Shown here: piece by piece, positions 5,814-7,860 of the stretch
Layout: the number at the start of each line of letters is the position of its first letter
How positions within the stretch are numbered: the stretch's first letter is position 1
Origin: an uncultured Lachnospiraceae bacterium
GTDB taxonomy: Bacteria; Bacillota; Clostridia; Lachnospirales; Lachnospiraceae
Direction of reading: 5' to 3'
Assembly (NCBI GenBank): GCA_902797785.1
Contig: CADBUD010000017.1
Span: forward strand, 1 to 7,860
DNA length: 7,860 nt
The notes under the pieces: generated by a model
Told to the model about the DNA's origin: nothing
Databases searched by the model: none
What the model saw: the letters and a program-made list of their open reading frames with translations, nothing else
Position numbers and translations under genes: made by a program

Positions 5814-7436
5814 ATGAAAATGATGAAGAAAGCAGGAAGTATTGTTCTCTGTGCCGTAGTAGCCATGAGTACTGTGTTAGCACCTTTGGACTCAAGAGCG
5901 GCGTCGAGTATTAAACTGTCAGCAAAGAAGGCAACACTCACCGTTGGAAAATCAAAGACCCTGACCTTAAAAAAGGGAAAAAAGAAGCTCAGCGGTGTGA
6001 AATGGAGCACAAGCAACAAAAAGGTCGCAACGGTTAAAAATGGAAAGGTAAAGGCGAAAAAAGCTGGAAAGGCAACGATTACAGCGAAGTATAAAAAGAA
6101 GAAATACGCCTGCAAGATTACAGTGAAAGCAAAAACGAAAAAGCAAACAACCGATGATTCGAAAACAACAGAAGAAGTAACACTTTACATGACCCCGGAA
6201 GATGGCGTAATACGTACGGAGGGTACATCTGTTACCATAAGAGCCGTTCCGAGAAAATCAGGTTCAGGCACGCCATCCTATCAATGGTTACAGAATGGAG
6301 ATGAAATTTCAGGAGCAACCAAAAATACCTTTGAAGCCGACGAGGCAGGTTCCTACAGTTGTGTGATCACGTATAATAATCTGACATTAAAAAGTGGAAC
6401 AGTAGTCGTTAAATCTGTCGTAGAATCTCCTGTTTCAGATGTAGTCAAATGGTCTGTAGAGGAAGAATCTTTTGATGGAAATTACGCTTATCAGGATCCT
6501 GACACAGGTAAAAATTATGTTCTCCCGATCAAATTAAAGAGAGAGTATGTAAGCTTTAATCCTTGGCCTACAACAGTCAATCAGGTAAAATATGTCATCA
6601 ACAATTGCCAGGATCCTTTCGTCATCGGTGCACTGTATGTAGTAGCCCAGAGCAATTATGTATATACAAATATAACGGATTCCAATTGTGGAAAACTGGC
6701 TTTTGATATGCTGGATCAGATTCAGCTTGGAGCAGGTGTGCTGACAGAGCCTACACCGACCATGCCGACATATTGTCTTTCAAATTCTGAGAAACAAAAT
6801 ATAAATGCCAGTGGATACAATCAGCTTGCCTATAAAAAGGATGGAAAAACTCTTTCTACCCAGAAGGTTCGTGATTTTGCAACCCGGACATTCTGTAAAG
6901 GCGCAACACCGGAAAATAATTACGCGCCAAATGGAAATCCTGCTGACATCAATGATAAAACGAAATGGAAGATCAAAGTAGACCAATATGTATACAGTTT
7001 TGACCAGGTTGATGGCGATTCTGAAGATGCAGATGCATGTGTAAAATCAGAGAAACATACGATTGAAGTTCCTCTTTACAATGGCGGAAGCTGGGAAGAG
7101 CCAGGAACACCGACCGGCGAAATGGAAACCCTTACAGATTGGGTTATGCCTGCTCTTCACAAAAATCCAAAATTTATCACGGTAAGTCCTGCTCCATATA
7201 AGCTTTATACGGATGATGGATCGCATTTTGAAGTGAAAGAACATCCATTTACCTTCAGAATTGGTTTAGTTCAATCAAAGAAAGGCGTATGGATTCCTTC
7301 AGATTATGTAAAGCTGAAAGATGCAACTCATGATGATCTTTCATCCATATCCATTTCGAGGTATAATTATCAGGCAAATGGACTGTTTTCAAACAATTAC
7401 GTTGCGCCTGAAGATGCAAATGATAATATATTTTGA
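5814..7436 (+). CDS. Secreted protein with lysine-rich Big_2-type and I-set-like Ig domains plus an unassigned C-terminal region
   Basis: The 540-residue product has a typical signal peptide: MKMMKK, a hydrophobic core (about 7-23), and a probable cut after SRA at residue 29. No lipobox, LPxTG or transmembrane anchor is visible, so it is probably released or held non-covalently at the wall. Residues 32-106 form a bacterial Ig-like group 2 domain (WSTSNKKVATVKNGKVKAKK, then GKATITAKY). A T/D/K linker follows (107-121). Residues 122-200 form a second Ig-like domain with the I-set pattern YQWLQNG ... DEAGSYSC, but the B-strand cysteine is missing (VTIRAV), so the canonical disulfide cannot form. 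Residues 210-540 are not firmly recognised. The segment FVIGALYVVAQSNY ... ATRTFCKGATPENNYAPNGNP recalls the DUF6935-like region of Lachnospiraceae proteins, from memory only. The ATG is set by AGGAGG 7 bases upstream. A role in surface or wall binding or adhesion is inference; no catalytic motif is seen. Confidence 0.9.
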   Translation: MKMMKKAGSIVLCAVVAMSTVLAPLDSRAASSIKLSAKKATLTVGKSKTLTLKKGKKKLSGVKWSTSNKKVATVKNGKVKAKKAGKATITAKYKKKKYACKITVKAKTKKQTTDDSKTTEEVTLYMTPEDGVIRTEGTSVTIRAVPRKSGSGTPSYQWLQNGDEISGATKNTFEADEAGSYSCVITYNNLTLKSGTVVVKSVVESPVSDVVKWSVEEESFDGNYAYQDPDTGKNYVLPIKLKREYVSFNPWPTTVNQVKYVINNCQDPFVIGALYVVAQSNYVYTNITDSNCGKLAFDMLDQIQLGAGVLTEPTPTMPTYCLSNSEKQNINASGYNQLAYKKDGKTLSTQKVRDFATRTFCKGATPENNYAPNGNPADINDKTKWKIKVDQYVYSFDQVDGDSEDADACVKSEKHTIEVPLYNGGSWEEPGTPTGEMETLTDWVMPALHKNPKFITVSPAPYKLYTDDGSHFEVKEHPFTFRIGLVQSKKGVWIPSDYVKLKDATHDDLSSISISRYNYQANGLFSNNYVAPEDANDNIF

Positions 7437-7501
7437 ATAAATCATTGATTTTCCCGTCAAAAGTGATTCGATGGATTGTTCCGTGCTCTGCGCCCTGCAA
7501 T

Positions 7502-7563
7502 CCTCCCCCGATATTTGCAATTCTGTGTGGCTTCGCCCCACTTCTTGCTCATATCGTGGGCGG
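7502..7563. repeat. Long interrupted hairpin
   Basis: From outside in, CC-CCC-CGATAT (7502-7514) pairs with ATATCG-GGG-GG (7551-7563) with two mismatches. GCAA (7517-7520) pairs with TTGC (7545-7548), and GTGTGGC (7525-7531) pairs with GCCCCAC (7535-7541) with one mismatch around a ttc loop. Its right end overlaps the left end of the next hairpin by four bases. Confidence 0.7.
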
Positions 7564-7622
7564 TCATAAAGTCTTCTCTCCACCGACAAGTGAGCTTGTC
7601 GTGGAGAAAGACTCTTGACCGC
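7560..7622. repeat. Strong long inverted repeat
   Basis: The arms GCGGTCA...CCGACAAG (7560-7590) and CTTGTCG...TTGACCGC (7595-7622) pair almost fully, with a few mismatches or bulges, around the four-base loop TGAG. The inner CGACAAG/CTTGTCG and outer GCGGTCA/TGACCGC are perfect. No T-run follows, so it is not a standard intrinsic terminator, though it is strong enough to stabilise a 3' end. Confidence 0.8.
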
Positions 7623-7635
7623 TGAATCATAAATT

Positions 7636-7714
7636 GGACTGTATAAGTTCACCAAGAGAAGATACCGGCGTAAGCTGATATTTTGATGGTGGGCAATGCA
7701 GTCCTTTTCTTTTT
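7636..7714 (+). terminator. Branched hairpin followed by a T-rich tract, candidate terminator
   Basis: GGACTG (7636-7641) pairs with CAGTCC (7699-7704). Inside it, CACC pairs with GGTG and an ATA-C-GC/GC-G-TAT stem closes a gtaa loop near 7661-7681. The outer stem is followed directly by TTTTCTTTTT (7705-7714). This is the best candidate for ending the Ig-protein transcript, although it lies about 200 bases past the stop and the stem is long and interrupted. Confidence 0.4.
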
Positions 7715-7751
7715 GTCGTCAGTCTGATTCAATGTTACTATTCACAGTCCC

Positions 7752-7826
7752 CCTCCCGACATTCGGATTTCCTGCTGCTTCGCAGCTCTCCCGGCGCATT
7801 TGCGCCTGAAATCCTCATTCTGGGAG
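7752..7826. repeat. Interspersed repeat, complete palindromic copy B
   Basis: This is a three-way palindrome. GGATTTC (7765-7771) pairs with GAAATCC (7808-7814), enclosing GCTGC-ttc-GCAGC (7774-7786) and GGCGCA-tt-TGCGCC (7793-7806). Outside, CTCCC pairs with GGGAG across an internal loop (to about 7752 and 7826). Bases 7774-7801 are identical to 2826-2853 ahead of secA, where the right half is missing. Confidence 0.85.
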
Positions 7827-7853
7827 AAATTCCTGCTTCACAGCAGGAAAATT
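7827..7853. repeat. Hairpin at the window edge
   Basis: TTCCTGC (7830-7836) pairs perfectly with GCAGGAA (7843-7849) around a six-base loop. The stem can extend through AAA/TTT with a small bulge (7827-7829 with 7851-7854 area). It directly follows repeat copy B and may belong to the same unit or be a terminator for a gene outside the window. Confidence 0.6.
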
Positions 7854-7860
7854 TGATAAA

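Larger units (their letters stand above)
7437..7860. other. Gene-free, palindrome-rich region
   Basis: These 424 bases hold no frame with a ribosome binding site and recognisable protein. Short open frames crossing it run through the palindromes. The region contains at least six stem-loop structures in a row, listed separately where strong. Two further stems are weaker: 7440-7468 (AATCA paired with TGATT just after the stop codon) and 7473-7503 (GGATTG with CAATCC). The left ends of successive structures overlap or touch, which suggests stacked repeat insertions or a folded transcript, not chance. Confidence 0.75.

Noticed and set aside
5814..5900. Lipoprotein signal in the Ig-like protein
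   Set aside because: The only early cysteine (Cys13) lies inside the hydrophobic core and is not in a lipobox context.
7433..7618. Small open frame after the Ig-like gene, and minus-strand frames over the same DNA
   Set aside because: They run through the palindromes, have no ribosome binding site and give no protein-like sequence.
7437..7860. CRISPR array or insertion sequence
   Set aside because: There are no regularly spaced direct repeats and no transposase frame; the structure is made of different palindromes.

Overview
The window looks like a chromosomal segment of a low-to-moderate GC Gram-positive anaerobe of the Clostridia, most likely a Lachnospiraceae member (Blautia/Dorea/Roseburia type). 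The case rests on three things: a long-form hibernation factor gene directly upstream of secA, a SecA with the C-terminal zinc tail typical of Firmicutes, and a lysine-rich secreted Ig-like protein of a kind common in gut Lachnospiraceae. The family placement is from memory, not from a search.

Layout. Positions 1-870 carry the 3' third of a glycogen/starch phosphorylase gene (+). A hairpin-bearing spacer (871-1083) separates it from a convergent short-chain dehydrogenase/reductase gene (1084-1860, -), whose own promoter lies at 1911-1939. A divergent AT-rich spacer (1861-2183) carries that promoter and the extended -10 promoter of hpf (2184-2711, +). A strong intrinsic terminator (2774-2817) closes hpf. 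The 365-base gap before secA (3077-5650, +) also holds a copy of an interspersed repeat, two copies of a 25-base repeat and candidate secA promoters. A spacer with a hairpin and a good promoter then leads into a 540-residue secreted protein (5814-7436, +). Its parts are a signal peptide, a very basic Big_2-type Ig domain, a second Ig-like domain and a C-terminal region of about 330 residues that I cannot assign firmly. The last 424 bases (7437-7860) hold no credible gene. They are a run of nested palindromes, including a complete version of the repeat found before secA.

How the genes relate. Most units appear to be independently transcribed housekeeping functions: glycogen breakdown, an NAD(P)-dependent reductase, ribosome hibernation and the Sec translocase motor. 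The hpf-secA order matches the Firmicutes hpf-secA-prfB arrangement, but the gene after secA here is the secreted Ig-like protein, not prfB. That protein would itself be a Sec substrate. I see no defence, CRISPR, phage or insertion-sequence gene. The unusual content is in the non-coding DNA and in the Ig-like protein.
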